Origin: Mycobacterium terramassiliense
GTDB taxonomy: Bacteria; Actinomycetota; Actinomycetes; Mycobacteriales; Mycobacteriaceae
Assembly: GCF_900157385.1 (NCBI RefSeq)
Contig: NZ_LT717701.1
Location: 1,585,772 to 1,649,771, forward strand
DNA length: 64,000 nucleotides
Reading direction: 5' to 3'
Shown: piece after piece, positions 7,303-16,087 of the stretch
Layout: the number at the start of each line of letters is the position of its first letter
How positions within the stretch are numbered: the stretch's first letter is position 1
Notes under the pieces: model-generated
What the model was told of the DNA's origin: nothing
Database searches by the model: none
The model's input: the letters and a program-made list of their open reading frames with translations, nothing else
Translations under genes and position numbers: made by a program

Positions 7303-8211
7303 TCACGCCCAGAAGTTCCGGTCCCCTTTACGGCGATCGTTCCCGCGGCCGGCCTGGGTACGCGTTTCCTGCCGGTGACCAAGACGGTTCCCAAGGAGCT
7401 GCTACCGGTCGTCGACACCCCGGGCATCGAGCTGGTCGCCGAGGAGGCCGCCGCCGCCGGCGCGGAACGTCTGGTGATCGTCACGTCCGAGGGCAAGGAC
7501 GGGGTTGTCGCGCATTTCGTCGAGGACCTGGTGCTGGAGGGCACGCTCGAGGCGCGCGGCAAGAAGGCGATGCTCGACAAGGTGCGGCGCGCGCCGCAGC
7601 TGATCAAGGTGGAGTCCGTCGTGCAGGCCGAACCGCTCGGCCTGGGACACGCCATCGGCTGCGTCGAACCCACGCTGGCGGCCGACGAGGACGCCGTCAT
7701 GGTGCTGCTGCCCGACGACCTGGTGTTGCCGACGGGCGTCCTGGAGACGATGGCCAAGGTGCGCGCCGACCACGGCGGCACGGTGTTGTGCGCGATCGAG
7801 GTGACGCCCGAAGAGATCAGCGCCTACGGCGTTTTCGACGTCGAGCCGGTCCCCGGCGGTGACAACCCGGACGTCCTGGAGGTCAAGGGCATGGTCGAAA
7901 AGCCCAAGGCCGAAGACGCCCCGTCGATGTATGCCGCGGCCGGCCGCTACGTGCTCGATCGCGCCATCTTCGACGCGTTGCGCCGCATCGAGCGGGGCGC
8001 CGGCGGCGAAGTGCAGCTCACCGACGGCATCGCGCTGCTGATCAAAGAGGGCCACCCGGTCCATGTCGTGGTGCATCGCGGATCTCGACACGACTTGGGA
8101 AATCCCGGCGGCTACCTGAAGGCTGCGGTTGACTTTGCATTGGATCGTGACGACTATGGCCCGGATTTGCGGCGATGGTTGGTGGCGCGATTGGGCCTGA
8201 CCGAGAACTAG
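7300..8211 (+). CDS. galU: UTP-glucose-1-phosphate uridylyltransferase
   Basis: A 303-residue nucleotidyltransferase that makes UDP-glucose from UTP and glucose-1-phosphate. It supplies glucosyl and galactosyl donors for arabinogalactan, trehalose and extracellular glycans. The N-terminal signature PAAGLGTRFLPVTKTVPKEL and the second motif VVDTPGIELVAEEA are diagnostic; the later GMVEKPK holds the sugar-phosphate lysine. It could serve the polysaccharide island 22 kb away, but that is inference. Confidence 0.95.
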   Translation: MSRPEVPVPFTAIVPAAGLGTRFLPVTKTVPKELLPVVDTPGIELVAEEAAAAGAERLVIVTSEGKDGVVAHFVEDLVLEGTLEARGKKAMLDKVRRAPQLIKVESVVQAEPLGLGHAIGCVEPTLAADEDAVMVLLPDDLVLPTGVLETMAKVRADHGGTVLCAIEVTPEEISAYGVFDVEPVPGGDNPDVLEVKGMVEKPKAEDAPSMYAAAGRYVLDRAIFDALRRIERGAGGEVQLTDGIALLIKEGHPVHVVVHRGSRHDLGNPGGYLKAAVDFALDRDDYGPDLRRWLVARLGLTEN

Positions 8212-8278
8212 CCGGGCGACAACGCCGGGCCGGCGGGACAAGGCGGGCCGAAAGGTCTCGACGGCAGAGAGGCACGCT

Positions 8279-9571
8279 GTGCGTTCTGTGGAGGAGCAGC
8301 AGGCCCGGATAACGGCGGCCGCGGTGGCCCCGCGGCCGATTCGGGTCGCCATCGCCGAGGCACAGGGATTGATGTGCGCCGAGGAAGTGGTCACCGAGCG
8401 GCCCATGCCCGGCTTCGATCAGGCGGCGATCGACGGCTACGCGGTGCGCAGCGTCGACGTGCTGGGCGTCGGTGAGGTGGGCGCCGAGGGCCTCGGCGAG
8501 CCGCCCGACGAATCCGGCGGCGACGAGGACACGCGCGACGGCCTGGTCCTGCCGGTGATGGGCACCATCGAGGCCGGCTCGCGCACACCGAGCCGGCTGC
8601 AGCCGCGGCAGGCCGTCCGGGTGCAGACCGGGGCCCCGCTGCCCACCCTGGCCGACGCCGTCCTGCCGGTGCGCTGGACGGACGGCGGGAGATCGCACGT
8701 GCGGATCCTGCGCGGGGCGCCTTCGGGCGCCTACGTCCGCCGCGCCGGCGACGACGTCCAGCCCGGTGATGTCGCGGTGCGCGCCGGAACGATCATCGGC
8801 GCCGCACAGGTCGGGCTGCTGGCCGCGGTGGGCCGGGACCGGGTGTTGGTGCACCCGCGCCCCCGGGTGTCGGTGATGGCCGTGGGCGGCGAGCTCGTCG
8901 ACATCTCGCGCACCCCCGGCAACGGCCAGGTCTATGACGTCAACTCCTATGCGCTGGCGGCGGCGGCCCGCGACGCCGGCGCGGAGGTCAACCGCATCGG
9001 CATCGTGCCCAACAACCCCAACGAGCTGCGTGAGGTCGTCGAGGGCCAGATCAACCGCGCCGAGGTCGTCGTGCTCGCCGGTGCGGTCGGGGGCGCGGCC
9101 GCCGAGGCGGTGCGGCTGGTGCTCTCCGAGCTCGGCGATATGGAGGTCGTGCGGGTCGGCATGCATCCGGGCTCGGTCCAGGGCTTCGGGCAGCTCGGGC
9201 GCGAGGGCGTTCCGACGTTTCTGCTGCCCGCCAACCCGGTCAGCGCGCTGGTGGTGTTCGAGGTGATGGTCCGGCCGCTGATCCGGCTGTCGCTCGGCAA
9301 GCGGCAGCCGATGCGCCGGATGGTGCAGGCCCGTGCCCTGTCGCCGATCACGTCCGTCGCCGGGCGCAAGGGCTACCTGCGCGGCCAGCTGATGCGCGAT
9401 CAGGACACCGGTGAGTACCTGGTGCAGGCGCTGGGCGGGGCCCCGGGGGCGTCGTCGCACCTGCTGGCCACCCTGGCCGAGGCGAACTGCCTGGTGGTGG
9501 TGCCCAGCGGGGCCGAGCAGATTCGCACCGGTGAGATCGTCGACGTCGCCTTCCTGGCCCAGCGCGGCTAG
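8279..9571 (+). CDS. moeA1: Gephyrin-like molybdotransferase Glp / MoeA1
   Basis: A 430-residue MoeA/gephyrin-E family protein. MoeA inserts molybdate into molybdopterin. Motifs include the N-terminal RPMPGFDQAAIDGYAV, the MoCF region with PNNPNELREVVEGQI, and LLPANPVSALVVFEV. In Corynebacterium the orthologue Glp also forms a cell-division complex with the membrane protein GlpR. A GlpR-type gene lies two genes downstream here, so this copy is likely the Glp type. The GTG start at 8279 begins MRSVEEQQ. The family's conserved GGxxxG loop reads GAVGGA (about residue 261-266), so the second Gly-Gly pattern is altered; catalytic activity is uncertain. Confidence 0.88.
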   Translation: MRSVEEQQARITAAAVAPRPIRVAIAEAQGLMCAEEVVTERPMPGFDQAAIDGYAVRSVDVLGVGEVGAEGLGEPPDESGGDEDTRDGLVLPVMGTIEAGSRTPSRLQPRQAVRVQTGAPLPTLADAVLPVRWTDGGRSHVRILRGAPSGAYVRRAGDDVQPGDVAVRAGTIIGAAQVGLLAAVGRDRVLVHPRPRVSVMAVGGELVDISRTPGNGQVYDVNSYALAAAARDAGAEVNRIGIVPNNPNELREVVEGQINRAEVVVLAGAVGGAAAEAVRLVLSELGDMEVVRVGMHPGSVQGFGQLGREGVPTFLLPANPVSALVVFEVMVRPLIRLSLGKRQPMRRMVQARALSPITSVAGRKGYLRGQLMRDQDTGEYLVQALGGAPGASSHLLATLAEANCLVVVPSGAEQIRTGEIVDVAFLAQRG

Positions 9572-9586
9572 GCGAGACGACCGCAC

Positions 9587-10246
9587 ATGCTGGTGAACCT
9601 GTTGCGCGCCAATTCCCGTCATCCGGGTTGGCCGTTGGACGTGGGGCCGCTGCGGGTCCCCGGCGGGGTCGTCCGGCTGCGGGCGGTGCGGATGCGCGAC
9701 GGCGCCCAATGGAGCCGCATCCGGCTGGCCGACCGCGCCCATCTCGAGCCGTGGGAGCCCAGCACCGACGGCGATTGGACCATCCGGCACACGGTCGCCG
9801 CGTGGCCGGCGCTGTGCTCGGGCCTGCGCGCGGAGGCCCGCAAGGGCCGCATGCTGCCCTACGTCATCGAGCTCGACGGCCGGTTCTGCGGCCAGCTGAC
9901 CATCGGCAACGTCACCCACGGGGCGTTGCGCTCGGCGTGGATCGGCTACTGGGTGCCCCGCTCGGCCACCGGCGGCGGGGTCGCGACAGCCGCGCTGGCA
10001 CTCGGCCTCGATCACTGCTTCGGCCCGGTCATGCTGCACCGCGTGGAGGCCACCGTGCGCCCGGAGAACGCCGCGAGCCGCGCCGTGCTCGCCAAAGTCG
10101 GGTTCCGGGAGGAGGGCCTGCTGCGCCGGTACCTCGAGGTCGACCGGGCGTGGCGCGACCATCTGCTGATGGCCATCACGGTCGAGGAAGTGCAGGGATC
10201 GGTGGCCTCGACCCTGGTCCGCGCCGGCCACGCCAGCTGGGCGTGA
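9587..10246 (+). CDS. rimJ: GNAT-family N-acetyltransferase RimJ-like
   Basis: A 219-residue GNAT acetyltransferase of the RimJ/RimL (Acetyltransf_3) type, which transfers acetyl from acetyl-CoA to N-termini of ribosomal or other proteins. The C-terminal core carries HRVEATVRPENAASRAVLAK and VGFREEGLLRRYLEV, the usual CoA-binding and fold motifs. It lies 15 bp after moeA1 and before glpR, the same order as in M. tuberculosis. The true substrate cannot be read from sequence. Confidence 0.88.
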   Translation: MLVNLLRANSRHPGWPLDVGPLRVPGGVVRLRAVRMRDGAQWSRIRLADRAHLEPWEPSTDGDWTIRHTVAAWPALCSGLRAEARKGRMLPYVIELDGRFCGQLTIGNVTHGALRSAWIGYWVPRSATGGGVATAALALGLDHCFGPVMLHRVEATVRPENAASRAVLAKVGFREEGLLRRYLEVDRAWRDHLLMAITVEEVQGSVASTLVRAGHASWA

Positions 10247-10324
10247 GCCGCTGATACAGGCGGCCACCTTGCCGCGAGCTGTGGCTAGCGCGACACGAGT
10301 GACGTTTGGTGCTTGTGAGAGGCA

Positions 10325-10342
10325 AATTACAGGTGTGTAATT
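10325..10342. promoter_or_regulatory. AT-rich palindrome upstream of glpR
   Basis: AATTAC (10325-10330) and GTAATT (10337-10342) are perfect inverted arms six bases apart in the 174-bp gap between rimJ and glpR. It looks like a promoter-overlapping operator. No regulator is identified. Confidence 0.4.
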
Positions 10343-10420
10343 GTGCTGGTCACCCTGCCCCGGCCGCGCCGGCCACCGATGAGCCTCGCGGGGGTCAGGG
10401 CCAGTGAGGAGCACGTCATC

Positions 10421-11461
10421 ATGCCAAGCATCCCGCAGTCGCTGTTGTGGATCTCGCTCGTGGTGCTGTGGCTGTTTGTGCTGGTCCCGATGCTTATCAG
10501 CAAACGCGACGCGGTGCGTCGGACCAGCGATGTGGCGCTGGCGACGCGGGTGCTCAACGGCGCCGGATCCCGGCTGCTCAAGCGCGGCGGGCCCGCCGCC
10601 GGTCATCGCAGCGACCCGCACTGGAAGCCGGAGGAGGACGCGACCGACGACGAGCTGGCCCAGGACGACTACGAGGAGCGCGAGGAGGAAGCCGACACCG
10701 ACGTGCATCCGGCGCGTCCGGTCGTGGTGAAGGTCGCGGACGTCGAGCACACCGAGCCCGACTACCTCGATGTCGACGTCGTCGAGGATTCCGGCGCGCT
10801 GCCGGCGGGCGCCGGCGCCGAGCTGGCCGAGCCCGGTGAGGCCGACGATGAGGCCGCCGTCGAGACCGAGCCCCAGACCGTCGCCGAACACACCGAGGCC
10901 GACGACGAAGACGCGGACCTAGAGGACCGGTACGAATATGTCGAGGACTCTTCGGGTTTGGAGCCCGAGGCGGACCGCGAGGAGGACGAGGATCCGCGGG
11001 CGTTCGTCGCACCGGGGGCCTCCCGGCGGCGCCGGTTCGACCCCAAGACCGCCGCCGCGGTCAGCGCCCGCAAGTACGCCTTCCGCAAGCGGGTGCTGAT
11101 GGTGATGGCGGTCTTCCTGGTCGGCTCGGCCACGGCCGCCTTCGAGGTGTCGCCGACGGCCTGGTGGGTGTGCGGGACCGCGACCGCGGTGACCCTGCTG
11201 TACCTGGCCTACCTGCGCAGGCAGACCCGCATCGAGGAGCGGGTGCGCCGCCGCCGGATGCAGCGGATGGCTCGCGCGCGGCTTGGCGTGGAGAACGCCT
11301 ACGACCGCGAGTACGACGTGGTGCCCTCGCGGCTGCGGCGCCCCGGCGCGGTGGTGCTGGAAATCGACGACGAGGACCCGATCTTCGAGCACCTCGACTA
11401 CGCGATGCCGATGCGGAACTACGGGTGGCCCAGGGACCTGCCGCGCGCGGTCGGCGAGTAA
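10421..11461 (+). CDS. glpR: GlpR-type membrane protein (receptor of Glp)
   Basis: A 346-residue membrane protein. One N-terminal membrane segment (about 7-27) is followed by a long Asp/Glu-rich cytoplasmic region (about 65-200), two membrane segments (about 224-242 and 247-266) and an Arg-rich C-terminal tail. This matches mycobacterial Rv0996 and corynebacterial GlpR, which recruits the gephyrin-like Glp to the divisome and influences polar growth. Streptomyces SepX is related. The ATG at 10421 follows GTGAGGAGC, a good Shine-Dalgarno, and starts MPSIPQSLLW; an in-frame start at 10343 is less likely. tRNA-Ala follows. Confidence 0.85.
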   Translation: MPSIPQSLLWISLVVLWLFVLVPMLISKRDAVRRTSDVALATRVLNGAGSRLLKRGGPAAGHRSDPHWKPEEDATDDELAQDDYEEREEEADTDVHPARPVVVKVADVEHTEPDYLDVDVVEDSGALPAGAGAELAEPGEADDEAAVETEPQTVAEHTEADDEDADLEDRYEYVEDSSGLEPEADREEDEDPRAFVAPGASRRRRFDPKTAAAVSARKYAFRKRVLMVMAVFLVGSATAAFEVSPTAWWVCGTATAVTLLYLAYLRRQTRIEERVRRRRMQRMARARLGVENAYDREYDVVPSRLRRPGAVVLEIDDEDPIFEHLDYAMPMRNYGWPRDLPRAVGE

Positions 11462-11510
11462 CGCCGGAGTTCGGCGGTTCGCGGCACGGCTGGTAGCCTG
11501 CTAGCGGTCA

Positions 11511-11586
11511 GGGGCTATGGCGCAGTTGGTAGCGCGACTCGTTCGCATCGAGTAGGTCAGGGGTTCGAATCCCCTTAGCTCCACCA
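11511..11586 (+). tRNA. tRNA-Ala (CGC)
   Basis: Full cloverleaf: acceptor GGGGCTA paired with TAGCTCC (one G-U pair), an anticodon stem ACTCG/CGAGT around loop TTCGCAT with anticodon CGC, and T-arm AGGGGTTCGAATCCCCT. Discriminator A and an encoded CCA (11584-11586) follow. It reads the alanine codon GCG, abundant in this GC-rich genome. Confidence 0.97.
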
Positions 11587-11647
11587 GGTTTGAGCAGGTC
11601 AGGGCGCTCCTCGCCAATGATGCGTCCGCAGTCGCGTCCTCGCCGGG

Positions 11648-12022
11648 TCACATCATTGGGGGAAACGGCAGCAGCCAGATCACCGACGGATCGACGGAGC
11701 CCCGGTATTGCGGGCAATACGATGCCACCGAATCGCCGACGAAGAAGCCGGCTTGCCGCTTTGTCGAGATGTTCAGCTGCGGGTCCTTCATCACCTTCAA
11801 TGCGATCAGGCTCGAGTCTTGGCCCTTGTCAAACAAAGCGCATACCGTGCGGCCGTGCGCAATTGTGGTGTCGCGGTCACCGATGTCGATCCCGTAATTC
11901 TGCAGCGCCGCAATGAACGCATCATCGGTCGGGTCTGCCGCTGCTGAGGCTGGGGGAAGCAGCGTGGCGGCGCCCAGCAGGAGAGCGCAGACTCTCGACC
12001 AGCTCCTTGGACCGACGTTCAT
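11648..12022 (-). CDS. Secreted DUF732-family protein
   Basis: A 124-residue protein starting MNVGPRSWSRVCALLL, with a Sec signal peptide ending near ASAAA-DPTDD and a mature DUF732 domain containing DDAFIAALQNYGIDIGDRD and two cysteines. DUF732 proteins are small exported mycobacterial proteins of unknown function, often present in many copies. An in-frame ATG 33 bp upstream (12055) would put polar residues before the signal, so 12022 is preferred. Its 3' end faces tRNA-Ala. Confidence 0.82.
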   Translation of the reverse strand: MNVGPRSWSRVCALLLGAATLLPPASAAADPTDDAFIAALQNYGIDIGDRDTTIAHGRTVCALFDKGQDSSLIALKVMKDPQLNISTKRQAGFFVGDSVASYCPQYRGSVDPSVIWLLPFPPMM

Positions 12023-12401
12023 AGAGTCGCGGCATCCTCTCCATAGCGCGCACACCAGCCGGCGATGCGATCACTTCGATGTTGACAGAACCGCCCGCGT
12101 CGCGGTCGCGCCCTCGTCGCTTTGTCCAACGGCCTCAGTCCCACCTGAACTCGTCGCCCCCCTTCTCCTCTCGCGATCGCCAACAAGCCGTGGCATCTCA
12201 CTGTCGGCGCTGCGGTGCGAAGGGAGGTAGGGGCCAAAGTCCTCCGGGGGGCGCCGCCCCTTCGTCGCGTGGCCTCGCCCGGCGTCCGCGGTGGATGCCG
12301 GATAGTGGATCCCGGATGTGGGTACTGATCCAGGTGTCACCCACGAGGCCGAAATCTCGACCACACGCGTCGCCCCGCGGGTATCGGCGAGAAAGGACTC
12401 A
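12023..12401. other. 379-bp divergent intergenic region
   Basis: The gap between the DUF732 gene and the M42 peptidase. It should hold both divergent promoters. A run of GGAT-containing repeats lies at about 12292-12320. Open frames here have no family resemblance or good ribosome-binding site. I see no RNA gene. Confidence 0.4.
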
Positions 12402-13532
12402 ATGGCGGAGCCTGACGCGACCGACGCGCTGCTACAAGAACTTCTGTGGACCTACGGGCCGTGCGGCCAGGAGGACGAGGTTCGCGCCGTGTGCGCGCGC
12501 GAGCTGCAACCCGTCGTCGACGACATGTGGACCGACGACGCGGGCAACCTCGTCGGCTACATCGCCGCGGGCGGCCCGCCCAAGAGCACGGACCACCGGC
12601 ACCGAGCCACCGCCGGCCGGAGCGCCGCGACGCGGGTCATGGCCCACATGGACGAACTCTCCATGCTGGTCAAGCGCATCGAGCCCGACGGATCGCTGCA
12701 CCTGACGCAGTTGGGGACGATGTACCCGGGGAACTTCGGGCTGGGTCCCGTCGCCGTGCTCGGCGAGCACGAGACGTTCACCGCGGTGCTGACGCTGGGC
12801 TCCGAGCACACCACCAAGGAGAGCCCGCGGATCTGGCAGACCAAACCGGACAAGGGCGACCAGGCGCTGGACTGGCACCACGTCTACGTCTTCACCGGCC
12901 GCACCGATGACGAACTCGCCGCCGCGGGCGTGCACCCCGGCACGCGGGTATGCGTCGAGCGGAGCAAAAGGACGCTGGTCGAGGTCGGCGACTACGTCGG
13001 GTGTTACTTCCTCGACGACCGAGCCGCCGTGACCGCGCTGCTGAAGGCGGCTCGCGTGCTGCGGGAGCGCGGACGACGGCCTGCCGATGACGTCTACGTC
13101 GTGTTCACCACCAACGAGGAGATCGGTGGCGTGGGCGGTTCCTACGCGAGCGCCAGCCTGCCCGGCACGCTCACCCTCGCCCTGGAGGTCGGGCCCACCG
13201 AGCGGGAGTACGGGACCACCGTCGGCGGCGGTCCCATCGTCGGCTACAGCGACGCCTTATGCGTCTACGACAAGGACGTCGCCGACCGCCTGATGGAGAT
13301 CGCCGACGACCACGGGTTTGAGCCCCAGGCGGCGGTCCTGGGCGCGTTCATGTCGGACGCCTCCCATTCCAAGGCCAATGGGGTGACCCCCCGGGCGGGC
13401 CTGCTGTGCCTGCCCACGCTGAGCACCCACGGCTACGAGGTGATGCCGCGGCGCTCCATCGATGCCGTGGCCGAGATCGTCGTCGACTTCGTGGTGCAGC
13501 CCGACGAGACCCGCTCGGGCGCAACGCGTTAG
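12402..13532 (+). CDS. M42-family metallopeptidase
   Basis: A 376-residue peptidase of family M42 (glutamyl/deblocking aminopeptidases, tetrahedral dodecamers in other species). The expected dinuclear-metal ligands and catalytic residues appear in order: RVMAHMDE (His), YFLDDRAAV (Asp), TTNEEIGGVG (catalytic Glu and metal Glu) and LALEVGPT, then a His in SDASHSKANG. An acidic residue in LALEV stands where many members have Asp. The ATG at 12402 follows GAAAGGA. It converges with a methyltransferase 10 bp away. The peptide substrate is unknown. Confidence 0.85.
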   Translation: MAEPDATDALLQELLWTYGPCGQEDEVRAVCARELQPVVDDMWTDDAGNLVGYIAAGGPPKSTDHRHRATAGRSAATRVMAHMDELSMLVKRIEPDGSLHLTQLGTMYPGNFGLGPVAVLGEHETFTAVLTLGSEHTTKESPRIWQTKPDKGDQALDWHHVYVFTGRTDDELAAAGVHPGTRVCVERSKRTLVEVGDYVGCYFLDDRAAVTALLKAARVLRERGRRPADDVYVVFTTNEEIGGVGGSYASASLPGTLTLALEVGPTEREYGTTVGGGPIVGYSDALCVYDKDVADRLMEIADDHGFEPQAAVLGAFMSDASHSKANGVTPRAGLLCLPTLSTHGYEVMPRRSIDAVAEIVVDFVVQPDETRSGATR

Positions 13533-13542
13533 CGCGCGTCTA

Positions 13543-14283
13543 TCAGCCGGGCTTGGTGGCGACGATGAACTGCAACGCGCGCTGCGTCTGTTGCTCGACG
13601 TCGACCAGGCCGGCTGACGAGAACAGGTCCACGAAGGCGTGGCGGTCGAACATGGTGAGGCCGATCAGGTGGGCGCCGCCGGTCAGGACGTGGCGAAGCG
13701 GTGGCGGTCCGGCGGCGTAGCTGGTGAGGACGGCAATCCGGCCGCCCGGCGCGAGCACCCGCACCATCTCGTGGGCCACCAGGAACGGCTCGGGCATCAA
13801 ATACAGGGCGCCGAAACAGCAGACGGCGTCGAATGTTTCGTCGGCGAACGGCAACGTCCGGGCATCGCCGCGGACATAACAGGTGCGCGCGCCGCCGTTG
13901 TCCAGCACGGCGCGGGTCAGCATCGGCTCGGAAATGTCGAAACCGACCGCAAGGCCACCGTCCGGCAGTTCAGATGCCAGCGGCCCGGTGAAATTGCCTG
14001 GCCCGCAAGCCACGTCGAGCAACCGCGACGCGGTGGCCAGCCGCAGGGCCGACGCCGCGCGGCGCCGCTCGGCGCGGGCGGTGACGCCGCTGGCCACGTA
14101 GAAGGACGTGGGCCGCCACAGCCGCTCGTACACGGTCGCGACGAAGGGGCTGTTCATCGCGCGCTGCGCAAACGTCGGGGCCGGAGAAGCCGTCGATTCG
14201 CCCAACACGTCGAGGAAACCGTTGCGCAGCACGGCGGTCGTCTCGAGGAGACCGCGGGTCAGCTCGATCGGATCCTGGGTCAT
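13543..14283 (-). CDS. SAM-dependent class I methyltransferase
   Basis: A 246-residue methyltransferase (Methyltransf_11 type). The SAM-binding motif I reads LLDVACGPGNFT; GFDISEPML and ALYLMPEPFL follow as motifs II and post-II. The start MTQDPIELTRG at 14283 is chosen because an upstream extension to 14598 would cross the divergent pat gene promoter. The substrate is unknown; UbiE/menaquinone-type and small-molecule enzymes share this fold. Confidence 0.82.
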   Translation of the reverse strand: MTQDPIELTRGLLETTAVLRNGFLDVLGESTASPAPTFAQRAMNSPFVATVYERLWRPTSFYVASGVTARAERRRAASALRLATASRLLDVACGPGNFTGPLASELPDGGLAVGFDISEPMLTRAVLDNGGARTCYVRGDARTLPFADETFDAVCCFGALYLMPEPFLVAHEMVRVLAPGGRIAVLTSYAAGPPPLRHVLTGGAHLIGLTMFDRHAFVDLFSSAGLVDVEQQTQRALQFIVATKPG

Positions 14284-14386
14284 GGGTTTGCTTTCGTGGA
14301 GTTTTCGCTGGGACGGCCGCGCCCCCAGGGTAGTGGCGGCCCTTGCCGCGTCCCGAACACACCCATAACGTGGGCAAGGTCCGAAG

Positions 14387-15403
14387 ATGGCGACACCGAT
14401 CGGCGGGGACATCGCAGTGGCCGAATTGACCGGCGCGCGGGCAGAGGAGCTCGCGACGATGGACGTCTTCGCGGGCTGTCCCACCGAGGACCTGGTGCCG
14501 CTGGCCGCCCGCCTGCAACCGCTGCGGGCCGCGGCCGGCCAGGTGCTGATGCAGCAGGGTGAGCAGGCCGTTTCGTTCTTGCTCATCTCGTCGGGCACCG
14601 CCGAAATTCAGCGCGTCGACAGCGACGGCATGGTCATCGGCGGACAGGTATCGCCCGGCACGATCGTGGGGGAGATCGCCCTGCTGCGCGACATCCCGCG
14701 CATCGCGACGGTCACCACCACCGAACCGCTGACCGGATGGATCGGCGACAACGACGCCTTCACCCGGATGCTGCACCTGCCCGGCGTGATGCCGCGGCTG
14801 CTGCGCACGGTGCGCCAGCGTATGGCCGCGTTCATCTCGCCGATCCCGATACGGGTCCGCGACGGAACCCAGCTGATGCTGCGGCCGGTGTTGCCGGGCG
14901 ACGACGAGCGGACCGTTCGGGGCCACATCCAATTCTCCAGCGAGACGCTGTATCGGCGGTTCATGACGGCGCGGGTTCCGACCCCGGCGTTGCTGCACTA
15001 CCTGTCCGAGGTCGACTACGTGGACCACTTCGTGTGGGTGGTCACCGACGGGGACGACCCGGTGGCCGACGCCCGCTTCGTTCGTGACGAGCGCGATCCG
15101 ACCGTCGCCGAGATCGCGTTCACCGTCGCGGACGCCTATCAGGGCCGGGGAATCGGCAGCTTTCTGATCAGCGCGCTCTCGATCGCGGCCCGGGTGGACG
15201 GCGTCGAAAGATTCTCCGCGCGAATGCTTTCCGATAACCTACCGATGCGCACGATCATGGACCACTACGGCGCGATCTGGCAGCGCGAGGACGTCGGCGT
15301 CATCACCACCGTCATCGACGTGCCGCGCCGGTTGGCCTTCGGGCGCCACCTGGCCGACCAGATCAGACGCGTCGCCCGCCAGGTGATCGAAGCGGTTAGC
15401 TGA
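14387..15403 (+). CDS. pat: cAMP-dependent protein lysine acetyltransferase Pat
   Basis: A 338-residue fusion. An N-terminal cyclic-nucleotide-binding domain (about 25-140) carries the phosphate-binding cassette GEIALLRDIPRIATVTT, and a C-terminal GNAT domain (about 160-320) carries AYQGRGIGSFLISAL for acetyl-CoA. This architecture is specific to mycobacterial Pat (Rv0998 in M. tuberculosis), where cAMP relieves autoinhibition and the enzyme acetylates lysines of acyl-CoA synthetases. The pks16 product 42 kb away is an acyl-AMP ligase-family member, but whether it is a substrate is unknown. Confidence 0.95.
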   Translation: MATPIGGDIAVAELTGARAEELATMDVFAGCPTEDLVPLAARLQPLRAAAGQVLMQQGEQAVSFLLISSGTAEIQRVDSDGMVIGGQVSPGTIVGEIALLRDIPRIATVTTTEPLTGWIGDNDAFTRMLHLPGVMPRLLRTVRQRMAAFISPIPIRVRDGTQLMLRPVLPGDDERTVRGHIQFSSETLYRRFMTARVPTPALLHYLSEVDYVDHFVWVVTDGDDPVADARFVRDERDPTVAEIAFTVADAYQGRGIGSFLISALSIAARVDGVERFSARMLSDNLPMRTIMDHYGAIWQREDVGVITTVIDVPRRLAFGRHLADQIRRVARQVIEAVS

Positions 15404-15409
15404 ACGGGC

Positions 15410-16078
15410 ATGCGGCCCTTCTGGATTGGTGTGCCGCTGGTCCTGCTGGCGGCGTGCGCGCAGTCACCCGCGCCCACGCCGTCGACGACCACCAGCACGA
15501 CTGCCCACAGCGCCGCGGTCAACCCCGCCAACATCAAGCGGGTTGTGCGAGACCTACCGCCCAACTACGAAGTGACTACCGGCATCCCCAGTGGGGTTTC
15601 GCCCAGGGTGATCTGGAGCCTGGAGGCCGACGCGCGCGCCGTTCCGCCGCAGTGCGCCGCGCTGGCCGACCCCGGCAACGGACGCGACCAAACCGCGCAG
15701 GGCTTTTCCGCCTCGGGCGCCGGCGGGATCGTCAACGCGGTGGTGGTGGCCTTGCCCGGCCCGGTGGACCTCGACCGGGGTGTGGTGGGGGCGTGTGGTC
15801 GGTGGACGATGAGCGACGGGCACACTACGGCCACCGTCAACCGGGTCGACGCCCCGCACATAGAGGGCGCCGAAACCCTCGGCATGGTGGCCGACACCAA
15901 ATCATCGGTCGAATCCGGAACCGAAATCGATTCGCGCGCATACGCCTTCACCGCATACCTGGGCAACTACTACGCCTTCACGACGCTGACGACCGACCCA
16001 GGTTCGGCCCTCCCGGCGCTGCCGCCCCAATTCGTCGCCGATCTGCTCGTCAAAACGGTGTCCACGTTGCGCAGCTGA
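15410..16078 (+). CDS. DUF5642 lipoprotein
   Basis: A 222-residue predicted lipoprotein. Signal MRPFWIGVPLVLLAAC ends in lipobox LLAAC, so Cys16 should be lipidated. A DUF5642-type domain follows, with the repeated family theme NYEVTTGIP and QFVADLLVKTVSTL near the end. Function unknown. It starts 7 bp after pat, and a second copy of the family follows 9 bp later, so all three could be one operon. The two copies share organisation but have diverged. Confidence 0.82.
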   Translation: MRPFWIGVPLVLLAACAQSPAPTPSTTTSTTAHSAAVNPANIKRVVRDLPPNYEVTTGIPSGVSPRVIWSLEADARAVPPQCAALADPGNGRDQTAQGFSASGAGGIVNAVVVALPGPVDLDRGVVGACGRWTMSDGHTTATVNRVDAPHIEGAETLGMVADTKSSVESGTEIDSRAYAFTAYLGNYYAFTTLTTDPGSALPALPPQFVADLLVKTVSTLRS

Positions 16079-16087
16079 GCGTCTGCT

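Noticed and set aside
8042..10891. A 949-codon minus-strand open frame across moeA1, rimJ and part of glpR
   Set aside because: It covers three clear plus-strand genes, has no family resemblance, and is rich in Arg/His/Gln as expected from antisense GC-rich DNA.
11508..11717. A 69-codon minus-strand frame with peptide AKGIRTPDLLDANESRYQL
   Set aside because: It is the reverse translation of tRNA-Ala; this false protein is a well-known artefact.
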